Source of the DNA: Panagrolaimus kolymaensis
Taxonomy: Eukaryota > Nematoda > Chromadorea > Rhabditida > Panagrolaimidae
Assembly (NCBI GenBank): GCA_028622995.1
Contig: JAJQJQ010000026.1
Span: 1,674,001-1,738,000, forward strand
Direction: 5' to 3'
Length of the DNA stretch: 64,000 bases
Shown piece by piece: positions 10,646 through 21,035 of this stretch (position 1 is its first letter; each line of letters starts with the position of its first letter). The translations under genes and the position numbers were made by a program. The notes beneath the pieces are model-generated. The model was not told the DNA's origin and made no database searches. It saw only the letters and a program-made list of their open reading frames with translations.

Positions 10646-11625
10646 AACGACATTTGCGGTTTTGCAACTTGCGATTCGACACTTGCGGCTGGCTTTTGCG
10701 GTCGACACTTGCGGTTCGACGCTTGCGGCGATACTTGCGATCGACACTTGCGGTTCGACATTTGCGGTTGTCATTTCCGATTCGACACTTGCGGCGATTT
10801 ACGACACTTGCGATTTCGATGGAACGATATTTGCGGTTATTCCATTTTCGTCATGAAAAGGTTAAAAACTAAGAATTCATAATTAAGAATTCAGAATTTA
10901 TAGTTAACGATTCAGAATTGTTAATTAATAATAAATAATACATAATTATTAAAACAAAATTAAGAATTCATAATTCATATTGATCCCTAATTCTGTAGTT
11001 TAAAACATTACTCTGAATTGTTAATTGTTAATTCTTAATTCTTATTTTTGAATTCTTTTTTATTAATTCTGAGTTCTGAACTCTTATTTATGAATTCTAA
11101 AATTTTTATAAAGAATTCTGAATTCTCTATTATGAATTATGAATTCTAAATTCTCAATTCTTAATTATGAATTCTTATTATGTATTATTAATTATAAATT
11201 CTTTATTATGAATTCTCGATTCTTTGTTTTTAATTGTAAATTCTAAAATCTTAATTAAGAATTCTTAACTCTAACATATGCTTTTCTTAATTAAACTTCA
11301 ATAGGCACACAAAGAATTAAAATATTGTATTCGAAATTATAACTTCTATAATTAATAATTAAAGCCTTCCGACTTACGATTATATTACAATAATAAGTTT
11401 AGTCATCTGACATAAACAATACCAAATATACTAAAAGTAACTCGAAACCGCAAGTGTCGTAAATCACCGCATGTGTCGAATCGGAAATGACAGCCGCAAA
11501 TGTCGTTAAATAACCGCAAATGGTAAAACCGCAAATGTCGAACCGTAAGTGTCGTAACCGCAAGTGTCGACCGGAAATGTCGCCCGCAAGTGTCGAATCG
11601 CAAGTGTCGTAACCGCAAGTGTCGG
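10646..11625. repeat. Foldback-type inverted repeat element with tandem-repeat arms
   Basis: Left arm (about 10646-10840) consists of diverged tandem copies of a 14-15 base unit, CGACACTTGCGGTT. Right arm (about 11441-11625) carries the same unit in reverse complement (AACCGCAAGTGTCG). The inner 64 bases pair closely: 10756-10819 against the complement of 11442-11505, with 4 differences counted by eye. Between the arms lie about 600 bases built of diverged AAGAATTCA-like words; the left half favours one orientation and the right half the other. Long inverted arms made of short direct repeats around an AT-rich middle are the layout of foldback transposons. No transposase frame is present; open frames in the arms only reflect the repeat. 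No clear target-site duplication was found. Confidence 0.75.
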
Positions 11626-11643
11626 AGAACCATAAAAAGCAAC

Positions 11644-12135
11644 TCACTGTCGAACATAAAATCTGCCACCATGACCATCAGAATATTTGGCGATTACGGT
11701 TGTTTTAGTTTCATGCAAACGAGGATCAACTTCACGAAGTTGATAAACCCAAGCATCAACAATTTTGCCATCCTCCATTTCCACTGGCAATAAAGTTCGA
11801 ATGTAAAATTCTGGATATCCCTCAAGTAAATCCAATGCAATAAGCTTTAAATTATCAATTTCATAAACCTCGCCATGGATTCTCTAAAACGTTTGTCATT
11901 GCTTTTTTTGTAAACATTAAGCTTGAAAATTTACATGGCCTTCGCCTTTTTCAGTAAGCATAAATGGAATGTTATATTTTGAAGCAACAAATAAAGGATA
12001 TTTATCCACCATTATTGCAGATCCAATGAATTTATGTTTACCGGTTTCAGGATTGCTCATGATATGTTCATTTGGTTGACCCTTTTTGAGCGTGCCATAA
12101 ACGAAAACCAGTTGATGATCCTTGTCTTCTTCCAT
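11644..12135 (-). CDS. Gamma-glutamylaminecyclotransferase-like (GGACT/AIG2 family) protein
   Basis: Two exons, 11935-12135 and 11644-11883. The family releases 5-oxoproline from gamma-glutamylamines, including isopeptides left after transglutaminase crosslink breakdown, in the cytosol. The strand-loop FVYGTLKKGQPN near residue 10 is the substrate-binding signature of the fold. The middle gives YPLFVASKYNIPFML, matching 'YPLVIAGEHNIPWLL' of animal GGACT. Exon 2 begins RIHGEVYEIDNLKLIALD and continues LLEGYPEFYIRT, whose Glu is at the position of the catalytic acid. Total 146 residues, typical for the family. The stop codon (11644-11646) sits only about 20 bases from the edge of the foldback repeat, yet the C-terminal GRFYVRQ looks complete. 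Mitoribosomal S10 lies upstream on the same strand. Confidence 0.88.
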
Positions 12136-12529
12136 GGTAGCTTTAATAAAACAATGATTAGTGTAAAAGAAAACAAAGAATGTGAAATTTAAGTCGCGAA
12201 ACATTCAACGTATTCAAAACCAGAAAAAAAAAGTTAGTTGAGACTCGTCTTAAAAGCTTCCCTAATTTCTGAATATTGTTGAAGCAAACCGTAACATTTG
12301 CCTTTCACTGAGCCTTGTAGCTTGAAAATGAAACATAAGTCTGCTAACATAAGAAACATAAGATGGAACATTCAATCAATCACTTCACACAAATCGATAA
12401 ACAAATAGCAAATTAGATAACAACAAATGAGAAGAAAAAAAGTCATACAAAAACATAAAAATCAACAAATTTATTTGATTCATAAAGCTATACATATAAA
12501 ACTATAAAATAAACTAATAAACAAAAGCA
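12136..12529. other. Spacer between GGACT-like gene and mrps-10
   Basis: About 390 bases, no gene seen. Both neighbours are on the minus strand, so an operon with trans-splicing is possible but the gap is longer than the roughly 100 bases usual in nematode operons. Confidence 0.4.
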
Positions 12530-13021
12530 TCATTCATTTGAAATAGTTTCAGGAAATCGACAGATTTCATTATACGTCACTTTCATTCCAACACCTTCTG
12601 GAACTTCACGTTGAAGATATTCGACAAGAGTGCTAGCTGTACTACCAGTGACATTCATAACAGAACATTTCTTAATATGTGTTCGAGTTTCATAATGCAA
12701 TTTATACTTTTTGTGAACGAATTTTGATCGAAGAAGCCATGCAATCCATTTGACATAAGGTAAATGTTGGGTTGGCGTACATTGGATATTCAAATGACCA
12801 CAAGCACTCTGAAATTGAAGAGTAAAAACAAAGACGCTTAAAAAAGTAAAACAAACTTGGACGAATGTCATATAAGATTGAAGGACAGCTTTATCATGAC
12901 CACGAACTTCAAATTGAATTTTCTTAAATAATTTGTCCAATTCAGGTTTAGCTTCGGTTGATTGAGGAATTTGAGTTGATAACGATCGTATTTGAAGCAA
13001 AGTTCGAGGAATTCGTAGCAT
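12530..13021 (-). CDS. mrps-10: Mitochondrial ribosomal protein S10
   Basis: Two exons, 12857-13021 and 12530-12808, 147 residues. uS10m is part of the head of the mitochondrial small ribosomal subunit. The N terminus MLRIPRTLLQIRSLSTQ is Arg-rich, lacks acids and should act as a mitochondrial presequence. Then come LFKKIQFEVRGHDKAVLQSY (family 'VEVRGHD.AVL.SY.'), ACGHLNIQC, KKYKLHYETRTHIKKCSV (family 'VQYEMRT') and GSTASTLVEYLQREVPEGVG (family 'LTGSTADTFLEYIQRNLPEGV'). The ATG at 13021 is two bases after a TTTTAG acceptor, which argues for this start and for trans-splicing. The Lys/Phe-rich frame upstream is not part of the protein. Confidence 0.93.
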   Translation of the reverse strand: MLRIPRTLLQIRSLSTQIPQSTEAKPELDKLFKKIQFEVRGHDKAVLQSYMTFVQVCFTFLSVFVFTLQFQSACGHLNIQCTPTQHLPYVKWIAWLLRSKFVHKKYKLHYETRTHIKKCSVMNVTGSTASTLVEYLQREVPEGVGMKVTYNEICRFPETISNE

Positions 13022-13580
13022 ATCTAAAAGAAAAAAGAAGCGGTGAAGCAAATTCAAGAAGAGTAAAACAAAAGCAAAAAAAAAATGGGAGCTGCTTCAC
13101 ATGTTGGCAACGCAGCGCTAAATGCCATAAATGAAGCTATGATGGAAGAAAACTAAAATGGAGTATGTTTTCTGTTTTCAAGATGCAATCGCTGCTTCTA
13201 AGATTGTGGATAATTTAACTGTTTTTAATATTTATTGCAAAGGCTAATACATATCCGTAAAGTTATGTTGATGGTAGTAACTTTTGTTCACTTTTACTCA
13301 ACAGCAATGGCTTCGAAAACGCAAATAAGGTTTATAAAAATCGAGTCAATAATAAAATATGCATGTTTAGAAAAACGAGAGAAAACAAAAATCAAAAACT
13401 TTATTGTAATAAATTTACGGTTAAGCAAACTATAATGATACCTGTTTACAATGAACAATAATGACATAATTTATTACAAGAATTAATACAAAGCAAAAAG
13501 ACTGAGATACATACAATAAAAAGAATGGAAACAAGAAAAATACACAAATGTGCAACAGAAAAAAAGGGGAAATTATAACT
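13022..13580. other. Spacer between ALIX 3' end and mrps-10
   Basis: Mostly AT-rich. A plus-strand micro-frame at 13085-13156 (MGAASHVGNAALNAINEAMM and three more residues) is the only protein-like item; there is no further support for it. Confidence 0.4.
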
Positions 13581-16500
13581 TTACATAAAGGGATTAGTAT
13601 TTTGAGGAGGATTACCAGCTGTTGGATGACGAGGAGCGCCAAGAGGATAAGGTGGAGTTGGACCAGATTGTTGCTGTTGAGGAGGATACTGAGGATATGG
13701 TTGATATCCTTGCTGCATTGGTGGTTGATATCCAGGAAAAGCACCTTGTTGATTATATGGCGGCATATAAGCATTTTGTTGAGGGACATAGCCATATCCA
13801 CCACCTAAAATATGAAAGAGTCAAACACATCCAATAACAAACAAAAAACAAAATACATACCTGTGGGGTAAGGCATGTATGAATTTGGTTGATAAGGTGC
13901 TTGTTGAGGATAAGGTTGTTGTTGTTGAGGTTGTCCTTGATATTGTTGTTGATGTTGTGGAGGAGCTGGAGGAGCAGTACCATAAGATGATGGAGCAGTT
14001 GAAAGATCACGAGAAGGAGCTAAAACAAAAAAAAAGAGATAAAGCAGTTAGAAACAAAGCATTTTACACAAATTACATTAATAAGGAAAAAATATTGGCT
14101 TTTACAGGGATGAAATGACAATACAAAATGATGATTGTAAAACATAAATAACAAGTTTAATGTTTACCTAAACTTGGAGGTGGTGGCCGTGGTGGTGGAG
14201 CTCTTGTTGTTGAAGTTGATGAATTACCAGAGACAATATTTTGTTGCACTTGTTTCATTAAATCATCCTTTTCGGTTTTACGAGCAAAGCAAAAATCAGT
14301 AACCTTTTGTTGCAATCGAAGAAGCATTGGAGTAAGATCATTATAAAACTAAAAGAGGATCATGATATTAAGAGTTAAAGAAAAGACCATACTAACCTTT
14401 GTTCCTTCTTTGAGATTGCCTTCAAGTTCAAAGTATGTATCATAAGCTGTTGCAAGAGTTTTGAGAATATTATCTCTTTCAGCTGTACCAGATCCAGATT
14501 TTTCAGAGGTGAATTTGTTGTTAAGATTCTAAAAAACTATTTTATCAATACGAATAAATGCAATAATCATACCTGAATCCTTTCCATGATTGATTCTTGT
14601 TCAGCAATACTTTGGTTAACCTTATCTTTCAATGGACCAAGGAGTTGAAGAATCTTTGATTTTGAAACATCTTCTTCGTTCAACACGTCGCTACCAGCCA
14701 TCGATTGAAGAAATTCACCACTCATATCAAATCGAACATCCTTGAAGCTTTTTTCAAGCTTTTCACGTTCAGCTTTGATTTCAGTAGTTTTGTTGACGAG
14801 TTCTCTTAATTCATTAACAGTTGATGAATTCTGCGCACCACCCATACTTCCCAAACCAGGAATAGCTTCTTTTAGCTCATTTTCAGGTTTGCTCAGTAAT
14901 TCAATAGCCCATTTGTGTTGTTCAAATTTTGTTTTAACAAGATTATCAGCTTTTAAAGCATTTTCCAAGATGCTACGGTATTTACCAATTTCTTGACTCA
15001 ACGGTCCAGTAAGACGTTCAGAAGCAAGACGAGTCCATTTTTCCTTGAATTGTTGACGTAAATTATCATCTGTATTCTTTTCTTCTTGAAGTAAACGTTG
15101 AGTTTCATTAATCATTTCTTCATTGCGACGATATAGCGCTGGAAGTTCAGCAATCTTTGTGAGGATTGATTGAGCGCCTCCGCATTGTTTAACCTTGGCT
15201 GATTTTTGACGAATAGATTCAGGACATTTTTCATGATGCAAAACATCATCCAAGGCAGCAGGAAGATTAAGTGATGCCAATTGACTAAAAACACAAAGAA
15301 GATAAGTAATAGTAAAAGACAAGCTAAAAGCATACGCGTTAAGAAGTTGAGTATATTCACGAAGACGACCAGTTTCTGTATTAACAACTTCAGTTTTGCG
15401 ACCTTCGAAAGCAGAAAGAGCATTTTGGATTGAAACAGGAACAAGTGATTCAAACAAGTCTTTAAAGCGAGGAGACAAGAAGCCTTCGATTGGAGTCGGT
15501 TTTACCACAGCAGCTTTTTCTAATTGTGGAAGTGATTTTGAATCAGGTACACGTTCATGATACTAAAAAACTTGTAAACATAAGTTAATTATTATATGCA
15601 TGTGAACATAAAACTTACAATAAAATCATTATCTTTTTGGGCTGCTTGCAAAGCAGCTGCTGCACCACGAAGAGTTGGAAAGTGATCATCACTAACATAA
15701 GACTTGATTTCATCAGAAAGTCGAACAGCTTCCATAAGACGACAGATTTGTTCACCAATTTTACCTTCACTTTCACAAATCTTTGAAGCGTGGAGATTGG
15801 CAGCAGCTTCGAGTCCTTTAGCTTTAGCAGAAACGGTATGAGTCCAATCTTTGTCGAAAATTCCTTTTACAATATCACGTGTCATCATTGTTAAAGCATC
15901 TTTGTAAAATTGCGAACCTTGATTTGCGACCTTTACAAGAGCAGTGGCAGACATATTCGCTAAAAATATGATGATTATATAATAAAGTATTAAGTATTAA
16001 TTAAAACATACATTTAGATGCTTTCAAATATACACATTCTTGAGCTTGAGCAAGCATGATAGCTGATAATGCAGCCAAAGTATCAGGCATTAAATCAGGA
16101 GTTGGTTCCTGGGAAACCATTCCAAGTACGTTGTCTTTGAGAAAATTGAATACGCCTGCAGCTTTCTGGAACATTGTAGCAGAAGCTTTAAGATCTTCAT
16201 CGGATGAAATTGATTGACTAGCAGCTAAAGCAGACATCATAGCACCACAATTGAAGAGAACACATGCACGTTCGAATGAACTTTCACTGAGAGCTGAAAT
16301 TACAAAATTAATACATGGTCAAAAAAGTACAATATTTACTTAATGAAGCTCGACCAAAGAAGACACCACCCTTATCAAAAGCATCCTTCCATTTGAAAGC
16401 CACAGGATTCAAGTTGGGAGTGATAGGTAGCTTGTTTTCAATGGCACGAAGTTGGTCATAGTATCTGCAAAAAAGAAAAGTTGTTTACATAAAATAATAG

Positions 16501-16728
16501 TAAATAAATGATAATTACAAACCTTTCAATCGAGTGCAACGATTGTTCATTTTTATCCAAGCTTTGAGTACACACTTTATTTCTCAATTTGTTGAGTTCT
16601 TGTAAAGCTTCGACGAATTCAGCAAAGAGTTCTGGTGATAAGTTCATTGATTCAATAAAACCTCGAAGCGGTTTAATGAGATCAACATCATTGGTTTTCT
16701 TTAATGGAACAGCTAAGAATGTAACCAT
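13581..16728 (-). CDS. alx-1: ALIX / PDCD6IP homolog (BRO1-V domain ESCRT protein)
   Basis: Ten exons with consistent phases: 16523-16728, 16340-16464, 16012-16293, 15619-15959, 15336-15562, 14573-15284, 14397-14528, 14168-14348, 13861-14019, 13581-13804. ALIX links ESCRT-I and ESCRT-III in endosomal sorting, membrane repair and cytokinesis. The BRO1 domain runs from the N terminus ([57 protein letters not shown]) to about residue 360. The V domain, mostly helices, follows ([39 protein letters not shown]). The tail is Pro/Gln/Tyr-rich ([11 protein letters not shown], many PYxP and QQ blocks), the usual docking region for SH3 and ALG-2 partners. Length about 840 residues, normal for the family. 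The ATG at 16728 is two bases after a TATTACAG acceptor. Confidence 0.95.
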
Positions 16729-17299
16729 ATCTGTAATATAAAAAATATAAAAATAACACAAACAATCAGCAACAATCAATGAAAACAAAATAAAACTCGA
16801 ATGAACAAAAAACGGCTCTTCCTAAATAAAAGAGAAAAATTGGTGATTTCAAAGAGAACTAACAACCTATGTTGCGGGACGATGAGTCACTCTTATTTCT
16901 TTCCTTCTCTTTTTCTCATAACTGACGTCATTTTCTTTATTGCGAAATTAGATAATGACATCGAAATGGTGAGAGTTAAAAGTTATTTTTTCCTAGACGA
17001 CTTCACATTCATGACTCGGTCATTTAGGAAGGAAACAAGAACATTGGGGCCTTACCTTCGGTAAGTCCCTCAAACTAAACATACAAACAAACAATCTTCG
17101 AAACCGTTACATTTTTACAATCAAAACGTGGACATTTTACACATTAAGGTATTTTTTGAGAAACTTAGAGAGTGCACATGTTTTAGGAATTCTAAAAAAT
17201 TATCAAAGGGGAAATTATGTGCTTTTTTAAAGGGTGCAAAATTGGAAAAAAATAGAGTGCCCAAACACCATGCGTGTCTACAACAATACAATTAAAATA

Positions 17300-17450
17300 A
17301 ACAACATTGTCCATGGCCTTACAGGCTTACATTCCATTTTTCATGGTAAATTTTGGAGCCATGCCAACGGCAGACATCCTAAATTTTACAAAAAAATCTT
17401 CTCCAATAATCAACGGTTTCCCGGGCCATGCATTTCCATATCTCTCATAT
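17300..17450 (-). pseudogene. Possible short coding relic
   Basis: On the minus strand one frame reads EYERYGNAWPGKPLIIGEDF then FVKFRMSAVGMAPKFTMKNG before a stop. The codon choice and amino acid mix are more protein-like than the surrounding AT-rich DNA, and base composition rises in G+C over just this stretch. A stop lies a few codons upstream, and no start or splice site fits. I do not recognise the family; 'PLIIG.DF' recalls aspartic proteinase ends of retroelements but this is too short to claim. Confidence 0.2.
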
Positions 17451-17599
17451 TCGGCTACATCTTAACCACTTCGAGGTCCATTCCATAGGTCTAATTACAA
17501 TGGGCCCTTCAGGCCCCAAAACACATTTCAACCCAAAAACAACCAAATATCTAACCAAACATAATCAAACAATCACCCGAAAATCAATAAATATCAACC

Positions 17600-17815
17600 C
17601 GAAAACCATCTTACATCTCACCAAAAACAACTAAATGTCCACCCGAAAACCATCTTACATCTCACCAAAAACAACTAAATATCCACCAGAAAGCCATCTT
17701 ACATCTCACCAAAAACAACTAAATGTCCACCCGAAAGCCATCTTACATCTCACCAAAAACAACTAAATATCCACCCGAAAGCCATCTTACATCTCACCAA
17801 AACAACTCCACCCAA
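17600..17815. repeat. 44-bp minisatellite, about five copies
   Basis: The word CCATCTTACATCTCACCAAA recurs at 17606, 17650, 17694, 17738 and 17782, exactly 44 bases apart, followed by AACAACTAAATRTCCACCCG. Copies differ at only a few positions (for example ATGTCC versus ATATCC, GAAAACC versus GAAAGCC). Degenerate partial copies extend to about 17580 and 17870. Confidence 0.95.
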
Positions 17816-18385
17816 AAAAAATAAATATTAACCCAAACACCATTAAACATCTCACTAAAAACAACTATACTGAAAATCAGAGAAAAACAAATTTTTCACT
17901 TCCAAAATTCAACAGAAAAAACACAAAGGGAAACTTTCGTGTCGAGAAAATTTCAAAAAATGCAAATTTAAACTGGTCAAAACATATCAATATTTGACTC
18001 TCCGAAGCGTGAGACCAACATATTCGGAATCAGCGTAAAAAACTGATCTAGGCTATCGGGACAAAATAAAAACAAAGCAGAACCGACATACAAACAAACA
18101 GACACGACACTCCAATTTAAAAAGGAAGATGAAAGGGATTTCAATAACTTTTTTTACAAAAAGGTTTATATTTCATGAATTATTAATTTAAAAAAGGATT
18201 GGACACGTTTATTTCTAACAAACATTTTTGATTGAAACATAGCTGAAAAAAAGAAAGAAAAAAACAACAAACAACAAACAGCGAAATGGTGAAAGGTCGT
18301 TGCAAGAGTTTGGGAAACGAGAAAAAATGGAAGCAATTCAAACTTTTTTTAGACTGCGCAACAATTTTTTTTTCTTCTTCAAACT

Positions 18386-19274
18386 ATGAACTTTATGGTA
18401 ATATTTTTATTAGCTTTATCTATTAAAAAAATTGATGCAGAAGTTAGTTCGGTATCTTCGAAACATACAGATGATCATAAAAACCATATCAAAACCGGAG
18501 GAAAGGATCATGCTGCGGGAGAATTAGATCCATTGAAATATTGTAAGTACCACTCTTTTAATTTTTTTTTGACACTTTCAAGTTTTTTTTTTTCATTCTC
18601 GATTTCATTAATTCATCACTCCCACATTTTGTATGATAGTGACTAATATGTATATTTCTTTTTTTATTATTGCAGATCAAAGTTTCCTTCGCAAAAAAAG
18701 AATGGAACAAAGCACTGCATTGAAGAATATAGCTGCGTTTGAAAATGTTCAACGACAACATTCAGTTGTAAATGAATTAGTTACAAGCATTCTTCGAGTT
18801 CTTGCTGCATCTAAAAAAGCTATAAATGATATTAAATTTGATGCCAAAAGTGGTCAATTTCCCACCGATAATGAAGCTTTGAGAGAACATGTTGCAAGTG
18901 TAATAGAAAATGTTCCATTTTTATGCGAATTTATACTTTATTATCCTCAAGTTCTCAAAAAGGAATATAACAGAAATGCAGATTTTAAAGATGTGGTTAA
19001 TTGGGGATATCAATTCTCATTGGATTTTGGAATTTATGATGAACATACTCGTGAAATTTTAAACCTTGCTGGACAAGAATTGGAAATAATTGAAAGAGAT
19101 GAAAATTATGTGAATCCCTATGAAAAAATGGACCACAAAGAACAAATGCAACGAGAAGCGGTGGAAAAAGCCAATCAAGCTCGAGAATTAAAAAAGCAAG
19201 CACAAAAATTGGAAGCTCAAAAAAAGAAGAAAATGGAAAAAGGTCCAAAGCTTTCACGTGGAGGAGAGCTATGA
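18386..19274 (+). CDS. CCDC134: CCDC134 homolog, secretory-pathway protein
   Basis: Two exons, 18386-18542 and 18676-19274 (GTAAGT...TTGCAG), about 251 residues. CCDC134 is an ER-lumenal and secreted protein; in vertebrates it affects MAPK signalling and bone formation. The N terminus MNFMVIFLLALSIKKIDA is a signal peptide. Core matches to the human protein are FLRKKRMEQSTALKNIAAFE ('VKRREQLLALKNLAQL'), RVLAASKKAI, ENVPFLCEFILYYPQVL ('ENTAFFGDVVLRFPRIV'), DVVNWGYQFSLDFGIYDEHT, LAGQELEIIERDENYVNPYE ('LMAQELGI.EKDSNFQNPF') and the basic tail ending KGPKLSRGGEL ('KGPRISRSQSEL'). The C-terminal GGEL stands where the human protein has QSEL, an ER-retrieval-like ending. A Lys/Gln-rich coiled-coil helix precedes it. 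Confidence 0.9.
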
Positions 19275-19741
19275 GTTGATGGAATACCAAAGCATTTACA
19301 TGAAAAAAGCCTTATTTAAAAATATCTTTGTGCCTTACTTACAAACTTCTATTTTGTTTTTTACTTCAAACTTTTTTGTTATCGTTGTGATGATTGATTG
19401 TCGTCGTCAATCAGATGCTGGTACTTTTTTTAGCCATAGCTGTTGTTTTTGTTGGTTTTTTGTTAATAAAATTTTTTGTTTTCTGTCCATCTTCAACCAT
19501 TTACATATTTTACGATATCGGCCATTCATCAACAGAAGCGTTTTTGCTCCAAACATTGACCAATAAAAAAAGATACACTTGATTTTTTTTTTATTTCGAC
19601 CTTGAATAGATTGAAAGGAGAAAAAAAGTGCGCGCGCAAAAAAATTGCTTATTGAGGCTGCTGCCTGCTGCTGTCTAGCTAGCCTTCCTTTCCCCTTAAA
19701 TGTCGTCAGCAAAATGTAGTTTCGTTAAGAAAAAAACATCC
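19275..19741. other. Spacer downstream of CCDC134
   Basis: T-rich sequence, probably the 3' UTR of CCDC134 followed by the promoter of the next plus-strand gene. No supported gene. Confidence 0.4.
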
Positions 19742-20722
19742 ATGGCGGTCGACACTGCTGCTGCCGCTGCCACTGCTGGCTCTGAAAAACAAAAAGGACG
19801 CCACGTTAAGGTTAAAAGTGTGTTTTTTTTTATTTGTTAAAAATCTTTGTTGCAATTTTCATAAATAAAGATTATTAAAATTTTCAGAAGATTCCCTTCC
19901 TTTATCCATTGCAGGGACCATGATTCGTTTTACAATTCTTTCAACAATATTTACAATAATTTTTGGTGGAATTCTTTTATTCCATAATTGTCAAATATCT
20001 GAAAAACCATGGATTCCAAAAAGTAAACCATTTTGTAATGATGCAAAATGGTCCATTCAAAATATGGTTATTCGAAATACTTTGAAACAAAATTTTTATA
20101 CTACTATGGAATCACTTCAAAATATTACAATGAAAAAATTTATGCCTTCTGCCATGACCCATGCAAATACAGCTTCAAAATTATTTGGAACTTGGTTTGA
20201 AAATGCTAAAAATTATTCAACTAATACTTTTGGAAATTTGGTAAGTTTACATATGAGTAAAATAATTATTTGAGAGACAGAAAATCGCGTCCTTCAGATC
20301 CTTTTTATTTTTAGTTTCTAGTTTAACAAAAAAAGGAGTATTTCTAAAAAACATTTCCCCTTCCAAAACCAAAAAGCCATTGTTGTTGCACTTAAATAAA
20401 TTAAATTTATTTTAACTTTTTAGGGTAAATTTGTAACAGAAAATTATGGAGATCAAATTAAACACATATTTGAATTTGTAAAACATTTTGCATCTGATTT
20501 TGCTGAAGGTGTAACAGGTGATTAAATTTATTTTTTTCTCTCTTTCCTTTGTCCATGAAAATAATTATGTATCTTCTTTTGTTTGCAGAATTATTCGTTA
20601 AACTTTTGGAAGCTTTAAAAGTTTATGCAGATTACGGTTATCAAATGATTAACGAATATATGGAAAAAGCTCAAAAATATATTCGAGATTGGCAACGTCC
20701 ACCACCGCAACAACGAGCATAA
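19742..20722 (+). CDS. Uncharacterised single-pass membrane protein
   Basis: Four exons: 19742-19817, 19915-20240, 20424-20517 and 20589-20722, phases matching throughout. The predicted chain of about 209 residues starts with an Ala-rich segment (MAVDTAAAAATAGSEKQKG), a basic stretch (HVKVKRT) and one membrane helix (MIRFTILSTIFTIIFGGILL), so type II topology is likely: basic side cytosolic, the rest lumenal. The lumenal part is amphipathic helix-rich, with two Cys (residues about 50 and 64) and KFVTENYGDQIKHIFEFVKH, ELFVKLLEALKVYADYGYQM and a terminal WQRPPPQQRA. If exon 1 is not used, translation could begin at the ATG at 19920, where the helix becomes a signal sequence. I do not recognise the family. 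The acceptor TTGCAG at 19914 is close to a second one (TTTTCAG) near 19888. Confidence 0.65.
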
Positions 20723-21035
20723 TAATTCTTTTTTATAATAATTTTTTTCTGTTAAATTTTTTTCTTGTTTGTTTGTTTATTTGTATTTTTACTGTGTCTC
20801 TTTTGTTTAGCAATAAAAATCATAAAATAAAATAAATAGAAATCTTTATTTTTTTTACTCGCGCAAATTTTTAAAAAAAAACAGATATATTTTTCATAAA
20901 TGATAAATAAACTTTTTTCTTAGTTTGTTTGATAAAAATATTTTTTTTATAACTCAATATTGCGCATAAATACCGGCACCAAAATATTATTATAACCCAT
21001 TAAAATTAAGAAATATTATTATTTTAAAATTTTTT
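20723..21035. other. Convergent 3' ends
   Basis: 3' UTRs of the membrane protein (plus) and rabphilin (minus). AATAAA-type signals occur on the plus strand at 20811 (AATAAAAA). AT-rich, no gene. Confidence 0.5.

Larger units (their letters stand above)
16729..18385. other. Intergenic region between ALIX and CCDC134
   Basis: Divergent promoters of two genes with a minisatellite and a possible coding relic, listed separately. 16870-16960 is less AT-rich (TTGCGGGACGATGAGTCAC) and may belong to the ALIX promoter. The remainder shows nothing recognisable. Confidence 0.5.

Noticed and set aside
10614..10872. Overlapping open frames with repeated Thr-Cys-Gly/Arg-His-Leu in the foldback arms (also 11399-11678)
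   Set aside because: Periodic translation of the 14-15 base repeat unit in several frames; no gene.
18558..18761. Minus-strand frame across the first CCDC134 intron
   Set aside because: Antisense shadow of the CCDC134 exon 2 start and intron.
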